Origin: Congeria kusceri
Lineage: Eukaryota; Mollusca; Bivalvia; Myida; Dreissenidae
DNA: 64,000 nucleotides
Reading direction: 5' to 3'
Assembly: GCA_027627225.1 (NCBI GenBank)
Contig: CM051028.1
Span: forward strand, 19,925,701 to 19,989,700
Below are positions 12,222-25,487 of the stretch, piece after piece. The notes below the pieces were generated by a model. The model made no database searches. It was not told the origin of the DNA and was given only the letters and a program-made list of their open reading frames with translations. How positions within the stretch are numbered: the first letter of the stretch is position 1; each line of letters begins with the position of its first letter. A program made the position numbers and the translations under genes.

Positions 12222-12735
12222 GCTCGACTATTCACCGAATAGTCCGAGCTATTCTACTCACCCGTTCGTCGGCATCGGCGTAATTCTATGGTTGAGGTTT
12301 ACGTGCAACAAGTTTATATCTGCGTAATTACCACAGATATTCAATTAAAACTTCATACATAACTTCAGGATCTGAGAGTATATAACGTCACTGGCCAAGG
12401 CCCATAACTGTTACCAGCAGTTTTGCAGAATTGTGCCCCTTTTTTATACTTAGAAATATTCCGGTACGTACATATCCCTGTGACTACTATTATTATTCAA
12501 TTGAAAATCCACACATGTTTCTGGGGTCATTATGTCAGGTCAATGACCAAGGCCCATAACTCTGATCTGCAATGTAGCAGAATTATACCCCTATGTGTAC
12601 TTATAAAATTAAGGTTAAAGTTAGCGTGCAGCAAGTTCATGTCTCTATATCTACTTCAGATATGCATTAAACCTTCACACATGTCTTAATAACTCTGCCA
12701 AATAGGTGTGAATAGTCTTTAAAAATAATGCCAGA
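12222..12735. repeat. Bivalve-type dispersed repeat with internal tandem units
   Basis: Begins with the near-palindrome GCTCGACTATTCACCGAATA and contains about three degenerate units of roughly 165 bp (blocks 'aaggcccataactct', 'gcagaattatacccc', 'cagatattcaattaaa'). The same family is inverted at 20400-21420, and its end motif is shared with 21848-22368. Confidence 0.7.
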
Positions 12736-13649
12736 ATTATGCTGCGGCGGGAGCACTACTTTTTTTCCTTTTAATGCATTTGTTGATAGATAATTTGGAT
12801 TAATTAGTCGAGGTGTTTAGATTTTTTGCAGTTTAAACCTAAGGACATTTTGATAAAATACCATAGTCTGTAAATATTATATACGTCTTTTTAAATATGC
12901 CAGAGACAAGGCTTAATATTATATACGTCTCTTTAAATATGCCAGAGACAAGGCTTAATATTCAGGTGAAAGATGTAGAAAAATCACACGCCGTTTTCTG
13001 AAAATGATACACCTTTTACAATTACCAAAATTTCCCGCATGAGTCAGTTCTGTATCCCATTCCATATCCATGGCAAGGCTGAATAGCGTGCATTGTTGAC
13101 TAACAATTTGTTTCGTCTGTGAATAATAAATAATAGACGAGGCGTAATATTCAGGTAAAAGATGTCAAACAATCACACGCCGTTTTCTGAAAATGAGCGA
13201 CCGTTTACAATAACAAATATTTGCCACATGAGTCAGTTCTGTATCGCGCTTTGTTATGGGTTACAATAAAAACAAGTATTAACAATAAAAAGGCAAATGG
13301 GCTGCCTACATTATTACAAAGATCTCATGATGAAGCGCTGCTCTGGAGCGCAAACCATCCGAACGATAAATAACTGTAATATGTTATCGAATTATCAACG
13401 TATTTAGCGTCTTTCGTTACGAACATATCCACCGTATGAGGGTTGTTAAGTATAGCTCTCTTATCGCCAATCCATTTCTGGATCGGAAGTGTTATTTCAA
13501 TGTTCCGTTTGTGCTAAAGAAGGGAAATTGTCAATATGTCAATTTGATAACAACTGCTTTGAATGGGATTCATGCAAAAGCTGACTTGCTCCGTCACCGG
13601 TGCTGCAGACGCGGGTGCAAGATTTTGAGTTGGTTTGTTTGTGTTTGGA
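12736..13649. repeat. Intergenic with local duplications
   Basis: A 38-base block (AATATTATATACGTCT... to GAGACAAG) is tandemly doubled at about 12873-12955. A following block of about 105 bases (12960-13060) recurs at 13150-13245 with substitutions. No gene recognised. Confidence 0.6.
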
Positions 13650-13792
13650 TTTTTCGCCGTATTTAACAGTATGTCATTCATATAACGGCAGTCAGTTAAC
13701 CTACTCACATTTTTCCTGGACAAGCCGATCTAAGCGGTTAACCCGTATTAAGTGCATATACTTATGCCAGTAACTGACAACAAGGAACATCT
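13650..13792 (-). mobile_element. 3' part of the same SINE family as 2006-2290
   Basis: The inverted sequence matches the SINE tail (CAGTTACTGGCATAAGTATA, then the GGTTAACTGAC and CGGCGAAAAAT blocks). The tRNA-like head is missing. Confidence 0.6.
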
Positions 13793-14980
13793 CTGTGAAA
13801 TTATTTCGAAATCTAACCGGTTGTTTCTGACTGGAAGAATTTTTCAATGTAGTAATATAAGAGAAAATGGCCCCACCCCCTGGTGCCCATGTTTTTCACC
13901 GCTGCAGAACGACTTGAGCATCTTTGATAGGTAACCACCCAAGAAACATTTCTTAGAAATTATTTCGAAATCCAACCAGTGATTTCTGACCAGAAGATAT
14001 TCCAAGTGTTCAATAATAATATAAGAACCCCACCCTCTGGCGGCCATGTTTTTGAAACGGGGCGGATTTAAGCAACTTTGGTAGAGAACCACCCAGGGGA
14101 ACCATTTGAACCACTTTACTAAAAGACCACCCATGGATAATTTCTGTGTAATTGTTTGAAAAATCTACCCTGGTGGTTTAGAATGAGATGTCGTTTAAAG
14201 ATTTTTATATTTATAGCTCTGGCGGTCATTTTCTCTGCGGACCGGAACCATTTGAGCATTTTGATAGAGGACCATCCAATGAGCATTTCTTTGAAGTTTC
14301 ATCAAAATTGGCCAACCGGTTTCAGAGGAGATGTTGTTTAAACGAAAAGTTAACGCACACACGCCAGACGTACGCACGCACGACGGACGAACCGCCTGTG
14401 CATAAGCTCGCTTGCCTTTGGCAAGTGGATATAAAGAGGACAAAGAGCCATAATACCGCTAATATTTGTCACAGCCAGAATTTCTTCCTTTAGAATCTTC
14501 GGCTGTTGAAGTTTGGTCGAAATCTACTAAGCAGTTAAAAGGAATTGAGTCCAAACAATTTCGGGAAGTATATATTCTTTAATGGTAAAATGGCAAAGGG
14601 CCATAATTCTGCCAACATTGATCGCTGCCAAAGGTCCTTCCTTCACGATCACCTACACGTTACGGTTCTTCAGCTGTGAAAGTATGAGCGAAAGCCACCA
14701 AGCAGTTAAAGAGCATTTGAGTGCACACATTTTTGGGAAGTATATATTTTATAGTGGAAAAAATGACAAAGAGCCACAATTCTTTTAAAACTGATCACAG
14801 CCAAATTCATTCCTTCACCATCATTTGTACGTTAAGGTTCTTCAGTTGTGAACGTTTCAGCGAAAATGCCGGGGTTGAGTCCACGTTTCTGAACGCCCGT
14901 ACGGACGGACAAGTGCTTTGCTTAATGTCCCACTTGGCGGGGGCATACAAATTCAAATGCTGGACGATTTAAGCGGGGGT
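13793..14980. repeat. Two degenerate tandem-structured dispersed repeats
   Basis: 13793-14430 holds about four units of roughly 150 bp with 'gaaattatttcgaaatc', 'ctggcggccatgtttt' and 'gaaccaccca' blocks, ending in an ACGCACGACGGACG tail. 14431-14980 holds about three units with 'ccataattctgcc', 'aagcagttaaa' and 'ggttcttcagctgtgaa' blocks. Open frames here are fragments with no conserved domain. Confidence 0.6.
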
Positions 14981-16117
14981 GTGGGCCGCTTTTGTCCCCA
15001 CTAAATCCACCTACTTGTATGTTGTGTTGTGTAAAATCTCAAGGCATGCGTTTGATTTTATGGGATTACAAGGAGAGGTATTTCTGAACCATTGGTGGAT
15101 GCCAAGCGAGAGCTCCATAAACCATGTTCAGACAAGATTAATTATAGCATCAAGATCAATCTTAGCTGATCTTGATCTCCTAGCTTAAATGGACGGAGTG
15201 TATAAATATTTTATTTTCGGAATACGTATTAATCTAGATAAAATAACACAAAATGTTCTTAAGTTTAATTAAAATCTTCATTTTAAATAGTAACTCAACG
15301 CCAAAATAGCTCATAATTATGTAAGGTCTTCATTACATTATATTATACATGTCTATCATATACTATTTGACCAAACATTACAATAAATCGAGATTTTTAG
15401 TGAACACCATTTTTAAGCCTAATCCTAAAATATCTGACTCAAGTTCATATTGAACCTAAAAATTAGTCTCAACTTGATTAGTGAACGCGGAGCCTTGAAT
15501 GCATCCACATTAAAAAAAAAAACACTTTCACTCTCATAAATCAAGTCTCTTATTGTGCATTCAGTGTTAATCTGCTCTAGTGCATTCGATTTCTTGATTT
15601 AAAATTGGAAGCAGCATGGTATTGGTATCTATGGAATGTATGTTTCCTTGAAATATGTATTGTACTGACAATACATGAAGAAAGCGGTAGCAAAAAAGAA
15701 TATATCCAGAATTACTTTAAATGGATACTTTACTCACGATACATTAATATACCGGTAATACACCAACAACAATGAAATAATTACTTTAAAATGAAACTAA
15801 ATTGACGATACATAGACAAGTAATATTTAAAAAATTCAAGAATTAATTTAAATGGATACTTTGCTAACGATAAATGAAGATAAGTGATAGTTCAAAAGTA
15901 ATTGAAGACTCTCAAGACTTACTTTAATTAAATGGACATACTTTACTCGCGATACATGAATACATGAATGTAAGATCAAGTTTAACAGAATAATCGCTTC
16001 AAATGTATACCTCACTGATAGGGTGGCCACTGAAATTCGGAAATAAAAGTCCATGATTATTCCCTAATTTGTCCTTGATGAGATATTTTACATGACATTT
16101 ATTGACATGTTACCAAA
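14981..16117. other. Intergenic, AT-rich, no gene recognised
   Basis: No supported coding region. Loosely repeated phrases ('gatacatgaa', 'tttaaatggatac') recur between 15600 and 16020, suggesting a very degenerate tandem region. Confidence 0.4.
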
Positions 16118-16550
16118 ACAATTAGTCCGTACAGGTGACAGTGTTAATGAATAGAATTAGTCCGTACAGGTGACAGTGTTAATGAATAGAATTAGTCCGT
16201 ACAGGTGACAGTGTTAATGAATAGAATTAGTCCGTACAGGTGACAGTGTTAATGAATAGAATTAGTCCGTACAGGTGACAGTGTTAATGAATAGAATTAG
16301 TCCGTACAGGTGACAGTGTTAATGAATAGAATTAGTCCGTACAGGTGACAGTGTTAATGAATAGAACAATTAGTCCGTACAGGTGACATTGTTAATGAAT
16401 AGAACAATTAGTCCGTACAGGTGACAGTGTTAATGAATAGAATTAGTCCGTACAGGTACAGTGTTAATGAATAGAATTAGTCCGTACAGGTGACATTGTT
16501 AATGAATAGAACAATTAGTCCGTACAGGTGACAGTGTTAATGAATAGAAT
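16118..16550. repeat. Minisatellite, unit about 35 bp, twelve copies
   Basis: Unit contains AATTAGTCCGTACAGGTGAC followed by AGTGTTAATGAATAG. Twelve copies, nearly identical; a few have an extra ACA and one lacks a G. The high identity indicates recent expansion. Confidence 0.95.
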
Positions 16551-16793
16551 TCCTCAGTCCCACCATTTGTACCATTATTACTACTAGATAACTTGTTAAT
16601 CTACATAAATATAACATATTTTATTGTTTATGTATTTCTATTTGTCCTATCGTTGGTAAAACTCCAATTTTCAATGTTTCTCTACAAAGTTATTTTCTTT
16701 TAATTTCGGTCAAATTCCGTGATTTTTTTCCAGCATGGATACTTCTTCTTGCGTTTTCCCTGTTTTACATGCTTTCCAAAATCAGTCGACCTC

Positions 16794-19700
16794 CCCAGCC
16801 AGCAAGCATATATCGGATAAATATCGGTATATCGATATCGCATTGATAAACGGCCAGATATCTATCCGTTATCGCTTGCATGCATGCTGTACATATCGGA
16901 TAGATATCGGCCAGATGTCGGCCATCGATAAAATATATCGATATCTATCCGTTCTCTATCCGATATAGTTATGGTGAAAAATAAAAAGTTGATGTATACA
17001 TTTAGTGTATGTGATACATCTTAACAAATCCATATATGAGTGGCATATCTTCAATATGTGTTACGTTGTCGTCATTTTAAGTAACGATGTCGGATCGATG
17101 TAGGGCCGATATCGTTCATGGCAAACATTAATTTATCTTTATTTTCATACAATTAACACAATGTGTATATATCGGGCAATACTAAGGAGTATTTTACTGA
17201 AACGAATGTGCGTTCTGTGACTCCACAAATCTTATTTGAAATAGCTTCGAAATTATTTTCGTCGAACAAAATCGTTTTCGGTTGGCGCAAAATTCTTGTT
17301 CGTTTAAACTTGAACCGATGATCTCCAGAGAGTAAAAGTAACATTAAAAAGTGTCCTCTTCAACGCAGAAAAACAACAAGAAGTATATCAACTATTCAAA
17401 ATGTATTAAGTCTTGTAGGCGTAGAAAAATCCAGGTTATTGAAATGTAACGTATTTGCGCGAGTATTTTTTATTATTAGTAGTATATTACGATACTGTTT
17501 TGTCATATCTACGAATGTAAGTATTTACAGCAAGATACGTGATTTTATTTACATGTTACAGGTTCAATATACTTCAAATATTTGTATTTTAAAGGCTTAA
17601 AGTTTCAATTTATTTTAATTTTAACAGTATTGGATACATTATATTTAAAGGACTTGTTCACAGATTTTTGTATTTTTTGTAGTATGCCATTGTCTTTACT
17701 TTACCGATTTAAGCATCGAAACTAAAAAGCTCAAGTATAATGACGAGAAAAAAAAAGAAAAGAAAAAATGTTGCTCCCACCAGGGTTCGAACCTGAGACC
17801 TCTAGATCAAAAGGCTGCGCCTTAACCATTCGGCCACTCAAACCTTTATATATGTGGATGCATTAAATATTTCATTATATGATTGTATAATTTATGTAAG
17901 CGATCCACGTGTTGTCAGCAATTTTAACGAAAACAACAGAAACACTCCCAATTATTCCATCATTTAGCGGTACAAACACTTTATGATTTTCAAAATTTCC
18001 ACTTATGATTACTCATTAACAAAACGGTATTTATAGTAAATCTATATTTCTATGTCCTTTGTGTTATTTCGCTCCTTTATTTATGCTATTCTTTCATTGT
18101 GGGAATCTGGGACAAAAAGTTGGAAAATTGTAAGTTGGCCAATCGGTGAACTGGTCCGTTTAAATAAATGAATACTCTAAACTAATGAAGTCACAGTTAA
18201 AACAAATTATACTGAAAATAATTTTGTTTTCAGACGATTTACCTGCTTAGCAATGGTGGCTCATCGGCATCTTTGGGTGACAATATGGTCTTGGACTTGA
18301 TAACGTTCATCGCTGACAAACTGGCTGCATATTAATATGGACAGATTCATCTAATTTGAATTTGTCATTTGGACAGATGAAGGTAATCAAATATACATTG
18401 AATGTAGTAATACTTGGCCAGAACATGCAGTTCACTTCTATTGATGTGAGCAAGTTAGTAACACACTGTTTAAGGCTTAAACTTTAAGCAGTTTCTGCAT
18501 AACACCATTCCAGAGATCAAGTTCAATTTCTCCAGCTCTGATTTAATAATTATCATTATGACCCAACATTTTATGTGTAATATTGTTGCAGTTATGTAAA
18601 ATTGGAGTGTATAGTAAAAAAATGTATTGCATTATATGACTACAATTACTAAATGAACTACTTTCTGTGATCTAAACTTCACACACAAAAATAAAAGTAA
18701 TTTCAATTTATAAACATTCCAGCTGCCAGTGGCATACAGTGTCTGCTTTGAACAACACCATTATCATTATCGGGTGGAGTGCTGCATCAAACACTGGCTA
18801 AGGAATTTGACTTAGATAAAGAACAGTGGATAAAAAACATTCTACTCATCATTAATATTACAAAGACTTCTAAAGTAACCACTTTCAAATGTGTGATCGG
18901 GACTGGAAAGTTCCATTTCATGAAGTTAATTTTAATTACTATAACCAGAATTCTTACTAATAAGTGTACTATGTGGTTTATAAGAAAAAAAAACAATTAA
19001 ATGACACACTGTTTTGTGTTACTTAATTGTTTTACATTTTTCATGTTTTTGTGAAGACATGCAAAGGTCTTAGAATTCTGATTCTTTTCAAAGATGTGAT
19101 GCAACTTATATATGATGCTAACAAATAACATGTAATTAATATATAAAAACTTGACTGAACCATAGTTTTCTTTTATTTACAAAATTAAATGTAAAAAAGT
19201 TTGTGAGGATAACAAAGAAACCATTTAATCTAGGAGGCTTTTGGAAGCATAATATTGTCAAATATGTGTTGTTGTTTTTTTGTATTTCGGTGTGTTTACA
19301 CTTTTTACTGCAATTGTCTTTGATTTTGTTTTCATTTCCTATTTGGATTTGAATTAGATTTCCATTTGTTTATATGATTTTTAAAATTTAGTTTGATCTA
19401 AATTAAGTCCATTGAAATGTTGAAATTTCAATTTGATACTAAATGTCTACTACAATTATTTGTCGGCTAAGTGTTGCTGAATTATTAACTTTTTCAATGT
19501 TGTTGCACGAGTTTTATAGCATGTATGATGGTGGATAATGCTAATATTCAATATTGAGTGGTGTTGCAAATTGCACATCATTTTTTGAAATTTAGCATTA
19601 AAATAAACAAGTGTGGTTATCAATTCCAAAACAATTGACAACATCGTCGAATAGATATCGGACCAATAAAGGCTTGCTAGCTGGAACGATATTGGCACGA

Positions 19701-20208
19701 TGGCTATCCTGCATACGTCCGATAAACAATGCTGCGATATCTATCAGATCAAATGCCGATGGGCAAAACGTTGATCGGATAGATATTGCGAGCGATATCT
19801 ATCTGAGATATTCAAAACATATCGGACATATATCGGACCGATGTAGGCTTGCTTTCTGGGACGATATTGGCCCGATGGCTATCCGATATGTATCCGACAT
19901 GCAATGCTTCGATGACTGCCCGATCAAATGCCGATGGGCAAAACGTTGATCGGAATGATATCGCGAGCGATATCTCTCCGAGATATTTAAAAAATATTGG
20001 ATAGAGATCGGACCGATGTAGGCTTGCTTTCTGGGACGATACTGGCCCGATGTCTATCCGATATGTATCCGATATGCGATGCTTCGATGACGGCCCGATT
20101 AAATGCCGATGGGCAAAACCTTGATCGGTTAGATTTCACGATCTATATCTATCCGATATTCAGAACATTTCGGATAGATATTGGACCAATGTAGACTTGC
20201 TGGCTGGG
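16794..20208. mobile_element. Candidate large non-autonomous DNA transposon with GATATC-rich ends
   Basis: The left end CCCAGCCAGCAAGC and the right end (inverse of CCCAGCCAGCAAGT) are inverted repeats, and both are followed by TATCGGATA/ATCGATATC-rich sequence. Inside the right end, 19650-20208 is a tandem array of about 3.3 units of 174 bp, each containing the terminal motif GGCTTGCT..CTGG. The interior is AT-rich, without a transposase, and carries a SINE at 17640-17850. No clear target duplication was found, so the element limits are inferred. Confidence 0.5.
17640..17850 (-). mobile_element. tRNA-headed SINE, second family
   Basis: On the minus strand it starts with a tRNA-like head (GAGTGGCCGAATGGTTAAGG; B box GGTTCGAACCCTGG) and ends in AATCTGTGAACAAGTCC. 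The same layout and end are present on the plus strand at 49882-50275. The acceptor arm does not pair, so it is not called as a tRNA. Confidence 0.6.
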
Positions 20209-21425
20209 TCCTTACATAAGATACGTAAATACATGTAATAATAATAACTAAAAATAAACAAAAACACTGAACACATATTTCCAAAAATATTGAAAAAAGC
20301 CCACACAAGAATCGTAAAAGGCATTCGTACAAAATATTGCAAAATTTAGCCACAATACACTACAATACTGACATAACTTTAATTAATAATAAGAGCTTCT
20401 CAGTAGTGCACGCTCGACTCTCAAACTGCTTTGTCAGAGTTATGGGCCTTTGTCAGTACAAAAAGGGGCATAATTCTGCTAAAATGCTGGCCACAGTTAT
20501 AAGCCTTGGCCAGTGACCTTATTTCAGCAGTTTTAATTAAATATCTGTAGTAGATACAGAGATATGAAGTTGTTGCACACAAACTGTAACCAGAATTTCT
20601 AAGTACAAAATGGGGCATAATTCTGCTTAATTGTATCAGAGTTATTGGCCTTGGTCAGTGACCTCACATAATGACCCCAAAGACATGTGTGAAGTTTCAA
20701 TTGAATATCTGTAGTAGTAACAGTGATATGCACTTGTTGCACACCAACCTGAAATTTAAATTTCTGAGTACAAATAGGGGAATAATTCTGCTAAATTGCG
20801 GGTCAGAATAATGGGCCTTGGTCAGTGACCTTACATATTGACCCTAAAGACATGTATGAAGTTTGTATTGAATATCTGTAGTATTTACAGAGATGTGCAT
20901 ATACTTGTGGAATTGTCTCTTGCACGCAAACCTTAACGTGACTTATCTAAGTACAAAAGGGGGTATACTTCTGCTCAAATGCTGGTAACAGTTATGGACC
21001 TTGGCCACTGACCTTATATAATGACCATGAAGACATCTGTAAAGTTGTAATTGAATATCTGTAGTAATAACAGAGATATACACTTGTTGAACGCAAACCT
21101 TCACATAAAGTTTCTCAGTACTACACAAAGTGACACAGTTCTGCTAAATTGCTAATCAGAGTTATGGGCCTTGATCATCAACCTCATATAATGACCCAGA
21201 GGACATGTATTAAGTTTCAATTGAATATCTGTAGTAGTTGAAGATATGTACTTGTTGAACGCAAACCTAAACCACTGCAATACGCCAAACCCGACGAACG
21301 GGTGAGTAGTAATTTCAAAGCAATACAACCAATATTTCAAAACTAGAACTCCGCGAGTCGGATGTGTCGCCGGACGAGGCATAACTCAAGTACAATAAGA
21401 GCAGTTATGCCGAAAACCGAACTTA
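20209..21425 (-). repeat. Degenerate tandem array, unit about 170 bp, five copies
   Basis: Between 20400 and 21420 the block TTGAATATCTGTAGTA recurs near 20534, 20697, 20865, 21045 and 21217, with 'gggccttggtcagtgacct' and 'gcataattctgct' blocks between. This is the inverse orientation of the family at 12222-12735. Confidence 0.75.
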
Positions 21426-21847
21426 ACATTTCTTCTATGCCCACTACTTACATCCCCCCCCCTTAAGTTTCATAATGATTTCACAAAAACTAACATAACC
21501 TTGGAATAAAAGTACATAATTATACTACTTCATATATTACTTGAAAGTTGCAACCTTATAATAATTGTACGGTACTATACAGAGTAAAAAACTAAAAGGC
21601 CATAACAGCATAATAACAACCTTGAACCGTAAATTGTAGTTTACAGGATGAAGCCAATCACTGTAAGTTTAAAGTGGAAAACGTGTACAGCATCTAGAGC
21701 ACATTTAGGTGGTACAGATTGCAAAAACAGAGAACGACAAGCTATCATATTTAATGGGTACAAACGATAATGCAACAAAAACATAACTTAAATATTTACA
21801 CACAATGAAGCATTATGAAATTAACAAGAGCTGTCAGAGGACAGTGC
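21426..21847. other. Intergenic, no feature recognised
   Basis: AT-rich with a short C run near 21455. Nothing coding seen. Confidence 0.4.
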
Positions 21848-22368
21848 GCTCGACTATTCGAAGTATTTCAGTTTGTGCATATTTTGGAAAGTGAAAGGGG
21901 CATACATTTGTTGAAATACAGAGCTGAGTTATGGCAATTATTTCATCATTGTTTCCAAGTTTCAAGTGAATACCCCTTATGAAGTTTAGACATTTTTAGA
22001 CTTTGGAAAAAAAAATTAACCCAAAATATATTTAAGTTATGTGGATTGTGGCACATAATGTTGTAGTTAATGACAAAGGTATATTCCCAGTTTCGAGTGA
22101 ATAACCTTCAAGTTTTGAAGTTGAATAATAACCTAAATCTGAAAATCTATGTAAAAAGGTACATAACTCTGTCAAAATACAAAACTGAGTAATTTGGAAT
22201 GTTGCCCCTGACGAAATTGATGGCAAATGTATATTCCAAGTTTCAAATGAATAACTTTTGTAGTTTTGAAGTTACAAAACTTATGAATATAAACTTTAAC
22301 CAAGATCAGACGCCGACGCCGACGCCGGGGCGAGTAGGAAAGCTCACCAATTGTTCGAATAGTCGAGC
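21848..22368. mobile_element. Dispersed element with GCTCGACTATTCGAA inverted ends
   Basis: Left end GCTCGACTATTCGAA and right end TTCGAATAGTCGAGC are exact inverted repeats about 520 bases apart. The interior has two or three degenerate units ('ttccaagtttcaaatgaata') and a CCGACGCCGACGCCGG segment near the right end. No coding capacity. Confidence 0.6.
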
Positions 22369-23130
22369 ATAAATGGATAGTGCACATTAATACAACTTTT
22401 GTTCACATTATTGCAACCAATACGTGTTGTAAATCCTTATATAGTTGACTGTATACACTATAGAAAATTAGAAGGATTTCCAATTTAGTTTTCAAACAAT
22501 AAAGTCATACACATTTATGTGAATGTATCTAACATTGAACATTGTTAACACTAAGCGGTAAAGCATATACAAATCTGTAATCAATGCTGCTCATAACTAG
22601 CTAAGTAAAAATTTCAATTTCTAAGAACAAAACTGAAATTTAATGACATCAAATGTCATTGTATATTTAATTTTCTAAAATGATACTCGGTAATTTTTCT
22701 ATAGACCAAGAACAAAAGTGTCGTTGTTAAACTACTTAATAAACAACGCAAAAAGTATTCCCGATTCTGAGCGAAAGCATAGAAAAAATTATTCCCAATT
22801 ACAATTTCAAACTACATGTCAAATCATGTTCAAATCGAAATAATGTTCGCATTATTGTTGTATATCGGCCAATAAAAAAAAAAGACAAAGATACATACAA
22901 AACGATTTCTTAGGTAAAGATGAAAATTTGATGTTAGATTGCAGTTTGTATATTATTATGATCACATTAAGTGTCGATTTTTCTCATGAAGGTGTAATGT
23001 TTGATCTAAAACAAATGTTCGGCACAATGTGTGAGACAATTAATGTTTAGATTTATATTGAATATTTGGCGGTTAATTACATCAACATCATTTGAGTAAA
23101 ACGCGAATACACATATTATTTGTTGGGCTG
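22369..23130. other. Intergenic, AT-rich, no gene recognised
   Basis: No coding region or recognisable repeat seen. Confidence 0.4.
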
Positions 23131-23312
23131 AATGCATGTGCTTAGTTGTGTCGTCCCGGATCCGCCTGTGCACTCCACACAGTCTAATCCAGGACGACAC
23201 TTTCCGCTGTTATGGTATTTTCGGATTCAAGTAAGTCTCTTCTAAACATAAATCCACTGTAGGCGGAAAGTGTCGTCACAAATTAGCCTGTGCGGACTGC
23301 ATATAAATACTT
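23131..23312. mobile_element. Partial copy of the GTGTCGTCCC palindromic repeat
   Basis: Contains GTGTCGTCCCGGATCCGCCT and inverted copies of GGCGGAAAGTGTCGTC, the same core as the element at 933-1194, but without clear outer ends on the right. Confidence 0.7.
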
Positions 23313-23839
23313 TGTCTCCCTCTGTTGAGAGAAACTGTATGCAATGTATTTGAAAGTGTTGATGAAAACAAATGATAAAGAAAATGATTTCCTAGCCTAA
23401 GATAAGAGGAAAACATTGTATTAAGTTTAGATACTTGTGTTCGCTTTAAAAAATATTGGTCCCTTGTGATGGATAAATCTGCATGTGCTCCCTATATAGA
23501 GGATATTTGTTCGTTTGGTATAATACCAACTCATTTTCATTTTATTTTATGCTTAAAATGTGATATTTTGGCATTTTCTGACATCTCGGTAAAAAGTATT
23601 TCCGTTATCAAAGTGGCAATTTTCACTGTTTAAAATAGTGAATATTCATTTTTATTCCTCTGGTTTTATTCAGTGTATTGCCAATTTTACTTTAGTGATA
23701 TTTCCATATAAACCACCGGAAAGCATAAAATATTTTTTTTTAATATACAAACATTAATAAAAGTATTGATCGATTATATATATTAAAATAATAACATACA
23801 AGATTCTGCGTTTGATAAACACACATGCCCCCGGTTGGT
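23313..23839. other. Intergenic, no feature recognised
   Basis: AT-rich; no coding region seen. Confidence 0.4.
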
Positions 23840-24555
23840 GCTGGCTAGCACATTTCTTTGTCAAAATTAGGTCAAGTTCAAAGTGAGGTTCGGTGAAATG
23901 GGTGGATTGGGAACGGTCATAAGTAAAAACTGTGTAAATATCAAAGTGTTGTTGTAAGCAGTATTGGTGCCAGACGAAACGGTAAAATCTAGTTAACCAA
24001 GAAAAGGATCTTTTGAATTATTGTTTTAACTCCAAATTAGTTGAAGGTCAAGGTCAAACTAAAGTTGGGTGATATGGGTGGATTGGGGATGGTCACAAGC
24101 AACAACTGTGGAAGTATCCAAATCTTGTAGCAAGCCGTGTTGGTGCTAGACGAAATGGTAGAATCTAGTTAACCAAGAAACAGCCCATTTGATTTATTCT
24201 AAGTGCAAATTAGGTCAAGGTCAAAGTGAGGTTGGGTGATATGTGTGGATTGGGAACGGTCATCGGTAACAACTTTGTAAAATATCTAAGTGTTGCAGTA
24301 ACCGATACTGGTGCTAGACGAAACGGTAAAATCTAGTTAACCAAGAAGTAGCACTTTTGAATTATTAATAAGTCCAAATTAGGTCAAGGTCAAGGTCAAA
24401 GTGAGGTTGGGTGATATGGGTGGATACGGAATGGTAATAAGCAACAACTGTGTAAGTATCAAAGAGTTGTAGTAAGCGCTGTTGGTGCTAGACGAAACGG
24501 TTAAATCTGCTTAACCTTGTAACGGACGAAAAGACGGACGGACGGACTGAATGAC
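23840..24555. repeat. Degenerate tandem array, unit about 165 bp, four copies
   Basis: Recurring blocks are GGTCAAAGTGAGGTTGGGTG, 'ggtgctagacgaaacggtaa' and 'atctagttaaccaagaa', followed by a GACGGACGGACG tail. Same general type as the arrays at 4040 and 13793. Confidence 0.8.
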
Positions 24556-25487
24556 GGACTGGACGATCACTGTATGTTTCCTGTATCATGATGCCTGGGG
24601 CATAAAAACATATCAAAAGTTTACATACTGCACAAATGGATATATTGTTTTTATTTCCGCAATGGATTGTAATATGTTCTGTGTGAACTATTGGGTCCAA
24701 TATGCAAGGGAAACAGTTAAGTAACACAGTCATTGGGGGTACATATAGTAAGCATGAAATAAACATGGACGCTGACTGTTACTATGCAAGAATTATTCAG
24801 TGTCCACATATTTGTATTTTATCCTATTACTACAGCCAAATTGATCGGGAAAACAACCCATTGTGAGTCCATAAACTTGAGCTTTATTCGATCGTTATTT
24901 TAGCACACGTTTATTCTATTGTTATTTTAGGACGCTATTATAATATATAACGTATTTCAATGTAACGTCATTCCAAATGATGACGTTTTTAGTAAACAAA
25001 AAACTCTGCGTAAAAAATAGGAGACCAAATATATTATATTTTCGTTGACTTATTTTACGACGTTTTTCATTAATGAGCACAGTATAAAAGATCTAAGATA
25101 AATATAATAGTCTGTGTGTATTGGCAGAATATCAAGTTTATCATGCTTGTCTCGAAATAGTGAAGCGTTCGGCCAGCCTCGCGATCCCATGTTTCTGCAC
25201 CTCGCATGATTAACTGGACCTTTATCCAACACTCACATAATATTCTCTTTAAATAAAATACGACACTCATGACTCTTTAACAAATCCTGTTTCTTCCAGC
25301 AAACCAACGGTTTAAAATAAAACAGTAACATTCATAATAAATATCTACCAACAAGAACCTAAAACAAATCTAAACATAAGTTAAGAGTATGTTTGTAAAA
25401 AAAAATGTTCGTACCTATACTCGTACACGTCGTTAAAAGACAATAAAACCAGAGTTTTAGATTCTCTGCTTATCTGCGTCGGCGTCT
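24556..25487. other. Intergenic / 3' flank of gene 2
   Basis: No supported gene. On the minus strand this is immediately downstream of the gene 2 stop; I do not see an AATAAA in the first few hundred bases. A short tandem duplication lies at about 24895-24930. Confidence 0.4.

Noticed and set aside
16118..16550. CRISPR-like array of regularly spaced repeats
   Set aside because: Units are contiguous with no variable spacers, and the surrounding DNA is eukaryotic; it is a minisatellite.
17776..17846. Functional tRNA gene on the minus strand
   Set aside because: A and B boxes are present, but the acceptor arms do not pair, and a SINE tail shared with 49882-50275 follows.
18779..19000. Possible transposase fragment inside the 16.8-20.2 kb element
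   Set aside because: The short open frame has no catalytic motif and is open on both strands in AT-rich DNA.
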